From NCBI GenBank assembly GCA_025465475.1, contig JAODMR010000108.1, forward strand, positions 1-64,000: DNA of 64,000 nucleotides, written 5' to 3'. The notes below the pieces were generated by a model that ran no database searches, was not told where the DNA came from, and saw only the letters and a list, made by a program, of their open reading frames with translations. Shown here piece by piece: positions 1-8,851 of the stretch. A program made the translations under genes and the position numbers. Position 1 is the stretch's first letter. The number at the start of each line of letters is the position of its first letter. The stretch comes from Micrococcaceae bacterium (GTDB lineage Bacteria > Actinomycetota > Actinomycetes > Actinomycetales > Micrococcaceae).

Positions 1-287
1 GACCATTGCTCCTGACGGTCGGCGAGCGCTTCCCGCCCAGCCCCGGTGATGGCGTAATGCTTGCGCCGGCGCCCGGCCTCGGACGTGCCCCACGAGGAGG
101 AGACGTAGCCGAGGCGTTCCAACCGGTGAAGCAGGGGATATAGCATCCCATCGGTCCACTGCATTCCTCCGCCCGACAGCTCGCCCACCCGCTTGAGAAT
201 CGCGTAGCCGTACAGATCGCCGTCGGACAGGATCCCCAAAACGAGGGGCGTTGCTGACGCGGCGACCAGGTCCTTATCGATGCGCAC
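1..287 (-). CDS. PadR-family transcriptional regulator (3' end cut by window edge)
   Basis: Minus-strand translation from GTG at 287 (RBS GGAGGG) gives MRIDKDLVAASATPLVLGILSDGDLYGYAILKRVGELSGGGMQWTDGMLYPLLHRLERLGYV, a PadR wHTH signature. Confidence 0.88.
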   Translation of the reverse strand, partial: MRIDKDLVAASATPLVLGILSDGDLYGYAILKRVGELSGGGMQWTDGMLYPLLHRLERLGYVSSSWGTSEAGRRRKHYAITGAGREALADRQEQW

Positions 288-296
288 GGCACCCTC

Positions 297-344
297 CTAT
301 ACCTAGATCTGTAAGGTATCTAACCATAGGGGTTCTAGGTATAG
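297..344. promoter_or_regulatory. Candidate PadR autoregulatory operator
   Basis: Perfect 11-bp inverted repeat ctatacctaga (297-307) / tctaggtatag (334-344) directly upstream of the PadR gene; an additional aaggtat half-site lies between. Confidence 0.6.
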
Positions 345-357
345 CAACGGCGGGCAG

Positions 358-389
358 GACGCTCCCGCTTACTTCTCAGCGGGAGCGTC
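358..389. terminator. Strong stem-loop (terminator-like or operator)
   Basis: gacgctcccgct / agcgggagcgtc, 12-bp perfect stem with 8-nt loop. Confidence 0.5.
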
Positions 390-565
390 AATGTCCTCCG
401 GGAGAAAGACTCATAAACCCGGGCCGGAAGTCGAGGTGATAGGCGTGGGAGACCGCGCGGTCGCGATTGCTCCGGTCTTTGCTGTCAAGTCTGCTTGTCA
501 TGCGTTCAGGACGCCGTCAACCGGATTCCGTGTCAGGGGCGCTTGTCACCCAGGAGTTCGGCGGC

Positions 566-1480
566 CTACGGTCGGGCGCTCTGCGTCGCCCGCAATTGGA
601 TGAGTGCGAGGTCCAGGATGGGAGTGTCCACGGACAAGCGGCTCGCCTGTGCGGCGAAGTTTCCTATCAGGTGTTCCGTTTCACCGGCACGTCCAGCAGT
701 CACATCGCGGTAGAGGGATGAGGTGAAGACGGAGCCCGGTTCAGTGAGCATGGCGATGATGGCCCGGTGCTCAGCTTCAGGGAGAGGGAAGCCCGCCGCG
801 GCAGCGACTGCTTCGCATTCGTCAATGATCCGCAGTACGGCGGCCTTCCCGCCGGGAGTGGCCATGATCCCGCCCACGGTGCTGCGGAACAGGCAGGTTG
901 CCACACCGGAGGCCACGATGAAGACCCACTTGTGCCACATGGACGCCACGATGTCGTCCGAGAGCGTGGTGTCGATGCCCGGTACCGTGAGCTCCTTCAG
1001 GGCCGCGTTGACCCGCGTGGTCCGCTCCTTCGACAGCTCGCCGAGGGTGAGGCTTGCGACAGGCTTGAACTGCACGATTCTGCCCTGCTCGTCCACGGTC
1101 GTCATCACCTTGACCAGTCCGCCAAGCACCTGTCCGGGAAATCTCCCCTCGAGCTCGTCCAGATGGGACATGCCGTTGAGGAAGGGAAGCAGGACTGTTT
1201 CGCTTGAAACTGCCGCCTCGATTCCCTGCAGGGCCGCGGTCAACGCCGGGGCTTTGACCGCCACCAGGACGAGGTCGTAGGGCGCATCCACCTGCTCCGC
1301 GGTGAGGACCGGTGGATGCAGGGTGACGGTCCCCTTCACGCCGACGACGGTCAGCCCCTGTTCCCGCAGCTGGGCGGCGCGGGCAGGACGGGCCAGAAAC
1401 GTCACCTCCCGGCCGGCCTCAGCGAGGCGGGCACCAAAGTAGCCTCCGGTGGCGCCCGGACCGATAACGAGGATGCGCAT
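566..1480 (-). CDS. 2-dehydropantoate 2-reductase (ketopantoate reductase, PanE/ApbA family)
   Basis: N-terminal MRILVIGPGATGGYFGARLAEAG Rossmann motif; internal M chosen as start within the 337-aa ORF. Confidence 0.85.
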   Translation of the reverse strand: MRILVIGPGATGGYFGARLAEAGREVTFLARPARAAQLREQGLTVVGVKGTVTLHPPVLTAEQVDAPYDLVLVAVKAPALTAALQGIEAAVSSETVLLPFLNGMSHLDELEGRFPGQVLGGLVKVMTTVDEQGRIVQFKPVASLTLGELSKERTTRVNAALKELTVPGIDTTLSDDIVASMWHKWVFIVASGVATCLFRSTVGGIMATPGGKAAVLRIIDECEAVAAAAGFPLPEAEHRAIIAMLTEPGSVFTSSLYRDVTAGRAGETEHLIGNFAAQASRLSVDTPILDLALIQLRATQSARP

Positions 1481-1490
1481 GAACCTGTCC

Positions 1491-2378
1491 TTATTTTTCG
1501 TTGGTTTGGTGGCCGGGCGTGCTCCGCAGCAGCCGGGCGAGTTCTTGGGCATGGGTTGCGGGCCACCAGTGTCCGCCATCCACCCGGGTCACGGTCAGGT
1601 CCATCACCCAGGACTCCAGTCCGTCCACCAGGTGTGGCGACAGGAAGGGGTCCAGCACCGGCACCACGACCTGCACCGGCACCACGACCCGCGCCGGCTC
1701 GGTGACCCGAACTGTCCCCGTCCGCTTGGGTTGGGAGAGGCGGCGGACGTTGGTCCGGTAGAGCGCCAGCCCGCGGATCGGGTTGTCCCCCACCGGACGG
1801 CGTGCCTTTTTCTCATAGGAGCGGGCCAGGAAGAGCCGCCAGGCGGCTTCGGGGAGGACCGGGATGAGGAACGCCGGCACGTACAGGCTCCGCAGGAGTT
1901 GCCCCACCAGTTGTGGCCACCGCTTGGGGTCGCCGGCGCTCGCCCGCAGCCATCGGGAGAAGTGGTTCAGGTCCGGGCCGGAGATGCTGGTGTAGGAACT
2001 GATGCGTCCCACCGCCCGCGGATCCTGTACCGCAGCCCAGCCCTGGATGGACCCCCAGTCGTGGCCCACGAGCTGTACGCCGGTTGCCTCGGTGGCGTTC
2101 AGGACGGCAAACAGGTCATTTACCAGGGCGCTCAGGGTGAAGTTCGCCGGCCTCCGGGTCACCAAGGACGAACCTGCGTTGCGGGTGTCGTAGGCGATCA
2201 CGCGATGCGTGGCGGACAGTTCCCGAATGACGGGAAGGAACAGGCGGTGGTCGTCCGGGTAACCGTGTACCAGCACGAGCGTCGGCACCCGGGGCCCCGG
2301 GATCCGGCCGTACTCAAAGACCGCCAGCTCGGCACCACCCGAGGCAACAGTCCGCCGTCGCTCGTGTAGGACGTCCAC
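1491..2378 (-). CDS. alpha/beta hydrolase (epoxide hydrolase-like)
   Basis: LVLVHGYPDDHRLF...VGHDWGS nucleophile elbow...DGGHWW catalytic His region. Confidence 0.85.
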   Translation of the reverse strand: MDVLHERRRTVASGGAELAVFEYGRIPGPRVPTLVLVHGYPDDHRLFLPVIRELSATHRVIAYDTRNAGSSLVTRRPANFTLSALVNDLFAVLNATEATGVQLVGHDWGSIQGWAAVQDPRAVGRISSYTSISGPDLNHFSRWLRASAGDPKRWPQLVGQLLRSLYVPAFLIPVLPEAAWRLFLARSYEKKARRPVGDNPIRGLALYRTNVRRLSQPKRTGTVRVTEPARVVVPVQVVVPVLDPFLSPHLVDGLESWVMDLTVTRVDGGHWWPATHAQELARLLRSTPGHQTNEK

Positions 2379-2404
2379 CAGCCCAACCTACATCCTTGCC
2401 GGTT

Positions 2405-3259
2405 CTAGGCGACGTTCATGGTGTTCGGGTGGGACCCGATCCGTCCACCGTTGTCCAGGCCGGTGATGGTGCCCAACTCTGCCTCGTTGAGTTCGAAGTC
2501 GAAGACGTCGATGTTGGCGGCGATGCGCTCCGGCGTGACGGACTTGGGGATCACGATGTTCCCGATCTGCAGGTGCCAGCGCAGGATTACCTGGGCGGGG
2601 GACTTGCCGTGCGCCTCGGTAATGGCCGTGAGGGCGGGGTGGGACAGGAGGTTGCCCTGAGCCAGGGGGCTCCAGGCTTCGGTGTGGATGCCGTTGGCCA
2701 GGTGGAAGGCGCGCAGTGCCTGCTGCTGCAGGTTGGGGTGCAGTTCAATCTGGTTGACGGCCGGCACGGTGCCGCCCAAATCGAGGATGCGCTGCAGGTG
2801 CTCGGGCTCGAAGTTGGAGACTCCGATGGCCTTGGCGCGACCGGAGGCGTAGATCTCCTCGAAGGCCCGCCACGTGTCGAGGTAGAGGTTCCGCGCCGGG
2901 GTTGACCAGTGGATCAGGTACAGGTCAACGTAGTCCAGCCCCAGCTTGCGCAGGCTCTCGTCAAAGGCTGCCAAGGTTCTTTCGTAGCCCTGGTCGGAGT
3001 TCCAGAGCTTGGTGGTAACGAACAGCTCGGAACGCTTCGTGCCCGTCCGGTCCAGGAACCCGGCGATGGCCCGACCCACACCCTCCTCGTTGCCGTAAAT
3101 GGCGGCGGTGTCGATGCTGCGGTAGCCGGCTTCGAGGGCGCTCGTCACTGCCGCAGCCGACTCATCGTTGGGCACCTGCCAGACGCCGAAGCCCAGCTGG
3201 GGCATGGGTGCGCCGGTGTTGAGGGTGACGTTCGGGACCTTGATGGTGGTGGTGGTCAT
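2405..3259 (-). CDS. aldo/keto reductase
   Basis: GFGVWQVPNDESAAAVTSALEAGYRSIDTAAIYGNEEGVG; IGVSNF; IPKSVTPERIAAN: typical AKR motifs. Confidence 0.93.
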   Translation of the reverse strand: MTTTTIKVPNVTLNTGAPMPQLGFGVWQVPNDESAAAVTSALEAGYRSIDTAAIYGNEEGVGRAIAGFLDRTGTKRSELFVTTKLWNSDQGYERTLAAFDESLRKLGLDYVDLYLIHWSTPARNLYLDTWRAFEEIYASGRAKAIGVSNFEPEHLQRILDLGGTVPAVNQIELHPNLQQQALRAFHLANGIHTEAWSPLAQGNLLSHPALTAITEAHGKSPAQVILRWHLQIGNIVIPKSVTPERIAANIDVFDFELNEAELGTITGLDNGGRIGSHPNTMNVA

Positions 3260-3380
3260 GAAACAGCTCCTGGGCTCGGAAATGGTGTTCCTTGGCAGGA
3301 ACTGGGCGGTGGCGAAGGATATTCCCGGCCGTGGCGCCCCCGGCTCCGCGCTCCAGGCCAGGGGTACCCGGCCGCTCTAG

Positions 3381-4298
3381 CTAGGCCAGGGGTGCGCTGG
3401 TGCGCATGGTCAAAACGGTGGTGCCGCCGTCCTCCGTGGCGCTGAAGGACACCTCGACGGCCGCCAGTTCCGCCAGCGTCGTCACGTGCGTACCGCCGCA
3501 CGGGATGGCCGCTTCCCCCTCCGGCAGGCTGCAGACCCAGGAGCGGCGGTCGGTCAGGGCGTCCCCTTCGCAGGTGATCCGCACAGCGGCACCGGAAGCG
3601 ACCCAAGCTGCCAGGATGCCGTTGATTCGTGCGCCAAGATTGGGCAGCTCATCGACAAGCCCGTCGAAGAGGAAGCCCTTCCGGCGCAGGGACTTGTTAA
3701 GGCGAAACACGTCGACGGAACCGCAGGCAGTGATTGTGGAGGACGCGATAGCTGCCGCATCAAAGTCGGGTACGCCCAGGGCGTCATTCCGGGTCGGCTT
3801 GCTCCACCGGTCGGCGAAGGCGGCGTTGAGGGCCAGGGAGGCCAGGTGGCAGCCCGTGTGGCCCGCGCTCAGGGCACGGCGATGGCCCTGGTCAACGGTG
3901 ACCCGAACCGTGGCACCCTCGGTCAGGTCGGCGTCGGCGGACAGTACGTGGGCGATGACGAAGGCCCAGCCCTCGGTGCCCTTCCGGACCGGAATGTCGG
4001 CACCGAGATGCAGGGCGGACCCGTCCGTGGCGGCGACGACGGCGTCCAGGACCGGCACCAGCCTTCCGCCGCCGCCGTCGTCGTTGTCCTTGTCGTTGTC
4101 CTGTCCGGACGTGAGGCTCAGGTAGCCCCGATCCGGCCCTTGGTCAGGCCAGCCGGCATCCACCGGGTGGAAGGGGGTCGCGTCGAGCAGGAGGGCCTGG
4201 CGGCCATCGGCCAGAGGTTCGACGTGGAGCACTCTGGCTTCCGCCTGGACGGCGCCGGCGGGGTAGGAGACGAGGGTGGGGGTGCTGGGAAATGTCAC
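3381..4298 (-). CDS. alanyl-tRNA editing protein (AlaX-like)
   Basis: LLDATPFHPVDAGWPDQG; GHTGCHLASLALNAAF; CGGTHVTTLAEL resemble the AlaRS editing domain. GTG start proposed at 4298. Confidence 0.8.
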   Translation of the reverse strand: MTFPSTPTLVSYPAGAVQAEARVLHVEPLADGRQALLLDATPFHPVDAGWPDQGPDRGYLSLTSGQDNDKDNDDGGGGRLVPVLDAVVAATDGSALHLGADIPVRKGTEGWAFVIAHVLSADADLTEGATVRVTVDQGHRRALSAGHTGCHLASLALNAAFADRWSKPTRNDALGVPDFDAAAIASSTITACGSVDVFRLNKSLRRKGFLFDGLVDELPNLGARINGILAAWVASGAAVRITCEGDALTDRRSWVCSLPEGEAAIPCGGTHVTTLAELAAVEVSFSATEDGGTTVLTMRTSAPLA

Positions 4299-4333
4299 GG
4301 CGTCAACGCTACCTGCCGGACCCGGACGTGGCG

Positions 4334-5329
4334 CTACAGCCAGCCGCGACGTTTGAAGAGCAGGAACATGACACCACAAAGAACCAACATCAGGGCCAAT
4401 GCGAACGGGTAGCCAAAGGTCCAGTCCAACTCCGGCATGAACCGGAAGTTCATGCCGTACAGCGAGGCCACGAAGGACGGCGCGAAGAAGATGGCAGCCC
4501 AGGACGAGATCTTTTTTATTTCCTCGTTTTGCGCCGCGCTTGCCTCGTTCTGCCGGTTGGTGGTCAAGGTGCCGTCCACGGTGAGCGCGTTCTGCAACAA
4601 CTGCCGGAACGAATCGACCCTGGTGGTGATCCGCTGCACGTGGTCCTGGACATCGCGCAGGTTGTGTTGCAGCTCAATGTTCACCCCGTACTTCTCGAAA
4701 CCTTCCTCCAGGGCGGACAACATTCCTGTGAGCGGGTGGATGGCCCGTTGGAATTGGATGACCTCCCGGGAGAGCTGGTAGATGCGCCGGGACACGTTGG
4801 GGTCGCCGGCAAACAACTGGTCCTCGATCTCGTCGATGTCGTTTTCCAGGCCGGCCACCACCGGTCCATAATCGTCCACCACCTGATCCAGCAAGGCGTA
4901 CAGCACTGCCTCGGGACCGCAGGCGAGCAGCCCGGGATTCTTCTCCAGGCGTTTGCGCACCTGGGCCACGCCAGGGGTTTCCGCGTGCCGGATGGTCAGG
5001 ACAAAATCCTCGCCGGTGAAAACGTGCAGCTCTCCAAACTCCACTGTCTCCTCGGCGTCGAGGTAGCGTGCGGGCCGCAGAACGGTGAAGAGGTTCTTGC
5101 CATAGCGCTCCAGTTTGGGCCGCTGGTGGGCACTGACGGCATCCTCCACCGCCAGTTTGTGCAGGCCGAATTCGCTCGCGATGGAGGACATCTCTTCGCT
5201 GGTGGGGCGGTACATGCCGATCCAGGCCATCCCGCCCACCGTGGCCAGGGTTTCATACGTCTGCTCCAGGCTGGCTGGCGCAGCAGTCCTGACGCCATTG
5301 ACGTACACGGCGTTGTCGATAATAGTCAC
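4334..5329 (-). CDS. corA: magnesium/cobalt transporter CorA family
   Basis: C-terminal YGMNF motif followed by second TM helix and a basic tail. Confidence 0.92.
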   Translation of the reverse strand: MTIIDNAVYVNGVRTAAPASLEQTYETLATVGGMAWIGMYRPTSEEMSSIASEFGLHKLAVEDAVSAHQRPKLERYGKNLFTVLRPARYLDAEETVEFGELHVFTGEDFVLTIRHAETPGVAQVRKRLEKNPGLLACGPEAVLYALLDQVVDDYGPVVAGLENDIDEIEDQLFAGDPNVSRRIYQLSREVIQFQRAIHPLTGMLSALEEGFEKYGVNIELQHNLRDVQDHVQRITTRVDSFRQLLQNALTVDGTLTTNRQNEASAAQNEEIKKISSWAAIFFAPSFVASLYGMNFRFMPELDWTFGYPFALALMLVLCGVMFLLFKRRGWL

Positions 5330-5371
5330 GTCTCCATTATCGGGGGCGCGGCCTTCCGGCGGATCCCTTCC

Positions 5372-5854
5372 TCAATCGCCGGACGAAATGCCTCCCAGCA
5401 GCGGCTGCACCCGGTAGGAAATGTGTTCATGCAGCGCCAGCGATGTCTCTGTCCGGATGACCCCGCGAATCCGCAGCAGGGACCGCAGGGCTGTCTGCAG
5501 GTGTGGCACATCCTGTGCGGCCAGGCGGCACCACACATCGCCCCGCCCCGAAATCTCGTAGACCTCAAGGACCTGCGGCTGTCGGCGGAGGGAGGCGATC
5601 ACCTCGTCCAGCTCCCGGTGCGTCACCTCAATGGTCACGAAGGCGACGACGTCGTAGCCGATGGCGGCCAGGTCCACCTCCCGGCCCCCATTGCGGAGTG
5701 TCCCAGACCGCAACAGGCGCCGGATGCGGGTCTGGACCGTGTTCCGGGCGACGCCGAGGGTTTCGCTCAGCTCTCCGATCTGGGCGCGGGGATCTTCGAG
5801 CAGCTTCAGCAGCAGCTTTACGTCCAGGGCGTCGAGGTTACTCACGGCGATCAC
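5372..5854 (-). CDS. Lrp/AsnC family transcriptional regulator
   Basis: LDALDVKLLLKLLEDPRAQIGELSETLGVARNTVQTRIRRL HTH plus RAM domain. Confidence 0.9.
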   Translation of the reverse strand: MIAVSNLDALDVKLLLKLLEDPRAQIGELSETLGVARNTVQTRIRRLLRSGTLRNGGREVDLAAIGYDVVAFVTIEVTHRELDEVIASLRRQPQVLEVYEISGRGDVWCRLAAQDVPHLQTALRSLLRIRGVIRTETSLALHEHISYRVQPLLGGISSGD

Positions 5855-5998
5855 TCCATCTCAGCACGGAAAGGCAAAAGTAATCATCATGATCAGTTCG
5901 GCGGACTTTTGCGGGTCGAATGGCGCGTTTTACCTCATCCTATAAGGGAAATGGTGCATCTGGCTGAAGGGTCGGTGCCGACGCGGAAGGAAAGGCCC

Positions 5999-7240
5999 AT
6001 GACCGTCTTCGGTGAACTGCGGATGAGTGCTGCGTTGCCCGACGCTGCTTCCCGCCGCGGGTGGGATGCGTCGGTGACCGCCCGGCTGGTCCTTGCCGGC
6101 GTCGTGATCTTCACGCTCCTGGTGGGAGCAAATTTGGCCACGCCACTGTATGCGCTGCTCCAGGCCCAGCTCGGACTGGGCCCACTGGCCATTACCGTGG
6201 CCTTTTCCAGCTATGTACTTGCCCTGATTTCCGGCCTGCTGCTGTTCGGCCATTGGTCCGACCACATTGGCAGGCGCGCGGCCCTGCTGCTCGCCGTGAT
6301 CACCGGTCTTTGCGGGGGCATCGTCTTTGGCACGGCCGACAGCCTGGCGGGTCTCTGCGCGGGCAGGGCCCTCCAGGGGCTGGCCGTGGCACTGGCAACC
6401 GGCGCAAGTTCCGCTGCCCTGCGCGACCTGCTGCCGACGCGCCCGGAATGGGCCTCACGATTCACGCTGTTGTCCTCCGCCGGAGGCGTGGCGGCCGGCC
6501 CGGTGCTGGGCGGGCTGTTGTCCCTGCTGCCCGATCCAACCCGGACCCCCTTCCTGGCCCATACTGCTGTCCTCGCGACGCTGCTGGTGCCGCTGTTCGT
6601 GCTCAAGGCCCGCCCCGCCGTCCGGCCCTCCGTGCCCGGCGCTGCCCTGACCTCCCTGAAGCCGCGCCGCCTGGCCGTCTCCCGCGAGGCCCGGGGGTCG
6701 TTTTGGATGGCGGCTTCCGTGGGCTTCCTCAGCTTTGCGGTTTTTGGTTTCTGCCTCTCCCTGGCACCTGGCTATTTCGCCTCGATTGTGCACGCGAACT
6801 CTCGGCCGCTTGTGGGGCTGCTCGCCGCTCTGACCCTCGCGTCCTCGGCGCTGAGCCAACTGCTGCCGGTGCGTGGGCGCTTCCTGGTTCCAGCGGGTTT
6901 GGCAGTTTTGGGTTGCTCCCTGGTGCTGCTGGCTGTCGCCGGGACCGTGCAGAGCCCTTGGTTGTTGGTGCTGGCATGCCTCACCGCCGGGGCGGGCCAG
7001 GGGGTGGCCTTCCGGGTGGTGTTCAACGAGGTGGCGGGCAAGGTGGAGCCGGCCAAGCATGCCCAGATCATCAGCGCCGTGTACGTCATCACCTACCTTG
7101 GCAGCGCCCTGCCGGTGCTCGGGTTGGGAGCCGCTGCCGGCAGCTTCGGCCTCCCGACGGCGGTGCTGGCCTTCGTCGCCCCGGCCGCTACGGCGTGCCT
7201 GGCCCTGGCGGCTTTGGCGCTACGGCGCGGCCGAGGCTGA
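5999..7240 (+). CDS. MFS transporter
   Basis: MTVFGELRMSAALPDAASRRGWDASVTARLV...GHWSDHIGRRAALL with 12-TM character; start chosen at 5999 in the 982-aa open frame. Confidence 0.88.
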   Translation: MTVFGELRMSAALPDAASRRGWDASVTARLVLAGVVIFTLLVGANLATPLYALLQAQLGLGPLAITVAFSSYVLALISGLLLFGHWSDHIGRRAALLLAVITGLCGGIVFGTADSLAGLCAGRALQGLAVALATGASSAALRDLLPTRPEWASRFTLLSSAGGVAAGPVLGGLLSLLPDPTRTPFLAHTAVLATLLVPLFVLKARPAVRPSVPGAALTSLKPRRLAVSREARGSFWMAASVGFLSFAVFGFCLSLAPGYFASIVHANSRPLVGLLAALTLASSALSQLLPVRGRFLVPAGLAVLGCSLVLLAVAGTVQSPWLLVLACLTAGAGQGVAFRVVFNEVAGKVEPAKHAQIISAVYVITYLGSALPVLGLGAAAGSFGLPTAVLAFVAPAATACLALAALALRRGRG

Positions 7241-7322
7241 ACCGCAGGCACCCCTCGCGGCTTCCCTGCGAGGGCCGAGTGCCCGTCGCCGGGATTGATT
7301 GAAGGCAGCATAAAGCAACAAC

Positions 7323-7398
7323 TTGCAAAGAGACGGCTGCAAAGGAACATTTGCAAAGACGTCTTTGCAAAGGGGTCTTTGCAAGAGTAGTCTGCAAG
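7323..7398. repeat. Six-copy 14-bp-periodic TGCAAAG direct repeat / operator array
   Basis: TGCAA starts at 7324, 7338, 7352, 7366, 7380 and 7393; includes the palindrome CTTTGCAAAG. Confidence 0.85.
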
Positions 7399-7399
7399 T

Positions 7400-8020
7400 A
7401 TGACATCGCAGGATAGTTTCCCCGTACGGACGGTGGACATGGTGGCGTTGAAAGCGCTCGCCCACCCTCTGCGGATCAGCATCCTGGAACTGCTGTCCCG
7501 CCATGGATCCCTGACGGCCGCAGGACTCGCGGAGCTGTTGGATGAATCGACGGGCTCGACCAGCTATCACCTGCGCCAGCTCGCCAAGCACGACTTTGTC
7601 GTGGAGGTCGAGGGAAAAGGCACCGCTCGGGAACGCTGGTGGGAAAGACCCAAGGGTGCGCTGGAAATATCCACCCGCGACCTGGCGGAAAACCCGGCCA
7701 GCCGCGAGGCCGCCCGGATCGTCGCGGCCAGCTTTGAGGAAAGCCGCGCAGCGGCGCTTCACGACTTCCTGCTGCACGGGTACGACGTGTTGCCCGCTGA
7801 GTGGACTGACGCGGCAACCATCAGCACCACCAACGCCCGCCTGACGGCGAACCAGTTGACGTCCTATGTGGAGTCGATGGAGCGCTTCAGTCGCCAGCTT
7901 CTGGAGGAACTGCGCGCCGGCGGCGAACAGGACGGGTCCCGCCCGGTCCAGCTCCACCTGAATGCCTTTCCCCTGATCAGCCCCATCCGTATCGCATCGA
8001 ACGCAAAGGAACGGTCATGA
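7400..8020 (+). CDS. ArsR-like winged-helix transcriptional regulator
   Basis: MVALKALAHPLRISILELLSRHGSLTAAGLAELLDESTGSTSYHLRQLAKHDFV. Confidence 0.9.
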   Translation: MTSQDSFPVRTVDMVALKALAHPLRISILELLSRHGSLTAAGLAELLDESTGSTSYHLRQLAKHDFVVEVEGKGTARERWWERPKGALEISTRDLAENPASREAARIVAASFEESRAAALHDFLLHGYDVLPAEWTDAATISTTNARLTANQLTSYVESMERFSRQLLEELRAGGEQDGSRPVQLHLNAFPLISPIRIASNAKERS

Positions 8021-8211
8021 CCACATCCAACCGCCGGCCCGCACGTCGCCCCGGCATCGCCGCCGCACTGGCTGACACCGCAGGTGCTGCCCTGCAAACC
8101 TGGGCCAGCCGGCGGGAAGCAGCCTCAACGGAAGCCCTGCTGTACCGCGCAGCGCTGGACGAGCGCCGGGAGAGGGAAGGTGCAGCGATGCACGACGGGT
8201 TGTTCCGCTAG
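8017..8211 (+). CDS. small hypothetical protein (64 aa), translationally coupled to the ArsR-like gene
   Basis: ATGA overlap with the upstream stop; ORF MTTSNRRPARRPGIAAALADTAGAALQTWASRREAAS... Confidence 0.6.
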   Translation: MTTSNRRPARRPGIAAALADTAGAALQTWASRREAASTEALLYRAALDERREREGAAMHDGLFR

Positions 8212-8723
8212 GCGGGTAAGGGGCCTGCATTTCCCGGAATGTGGCTGAAGACGAGAGTTGTCTCGGTGTGGCCCACCACCGGATCGGTGGTCAGGTTGTC
8301 CAACACCCAGTCCCGCAACACATCGGTGTTCGGCACGGCGATGTGCAGCAGGTAATCGACAGATCCGGATACGTGAAAGGTGGAAAGCACCTCCGGCAAC
8401 CGCGGGACCGTCGAGGTGAACCGGTCAATCTGGTCCCGGTCGTGAGCCCGCAGCCTCACGGCGATCAGGGCCTGGACGGAGCGGCCAATGGCGCTGAGGT
8501 TGAGCTTTGCCTCAAAGCCTTCGATGGCACCCCGCTCCAACAAGGCCCTGGTCCGCATCAGTGCCGTTGAGGGGGCGATGCCCACCGCGTCCGCCAGATC
8601 GCGATTCGTCATTCGGGCATCCCCAACCAACGCATCAATGATCTGCCGGTCAATGGCGTCCAGGGGTTCCGCGTTCACCGGGGCGGAGGGATCGCGCCGG
8701 ACGTTCCTCAGGGGTGACACCAT
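8208..8723 (-). CDS. Lrp/AsnC family transcriptional regulator
   Basis: LDAIDRQIIDALVGDARMTNRDLADAVGIAPSTALMRTRALLERGAI. Confidence 0.9.
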   Translation of the reverse strand: MVSPLRNVRRDPSAPVNAEPLDAIDRQIIDALVGDARMTNRDLADAVGIAPSTALMRTRALLERGAIEGFEAKLNLSAIGRSVQALIAVRLRAHDRDQIDRFTSTVPRLPEVLSTFHVSGSVDYLLHIAVPNTDVLRDWVLDNLTTDPVVGHTETTLVFSHIPGNAGPLPA

Positions 8724-8851
8724 AGCGGGCTCCGTCGTCGTTCAGGGGGATAACACGTGCACAAAGAGCAGCCACCGCGCGGGTGCTGGCCCCTTTGTTC
8801 GCCATGCTACCAATCAGCCGAACATCTGCACCCTGTTCGGTGCCATCCGTT

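Noticed and set aside
1655-1700. 18-bp tandem duplication caccggcaccacgacctg in the alpha/beta hydrolase
   Set aside because: It encodes RVVVPVQVVVPVLD, which fits the beta-strand before the catalytic Asp in this family; probably normal coding sequence.
4292-5998. Left half of the 982-aa plus-strand ORF (4292..7240)
   Set aside because: Antisense to corA and the Lrp gene; only the part from 5999 matches a real family (MFS). Long antisense frames are expected at this GC content.
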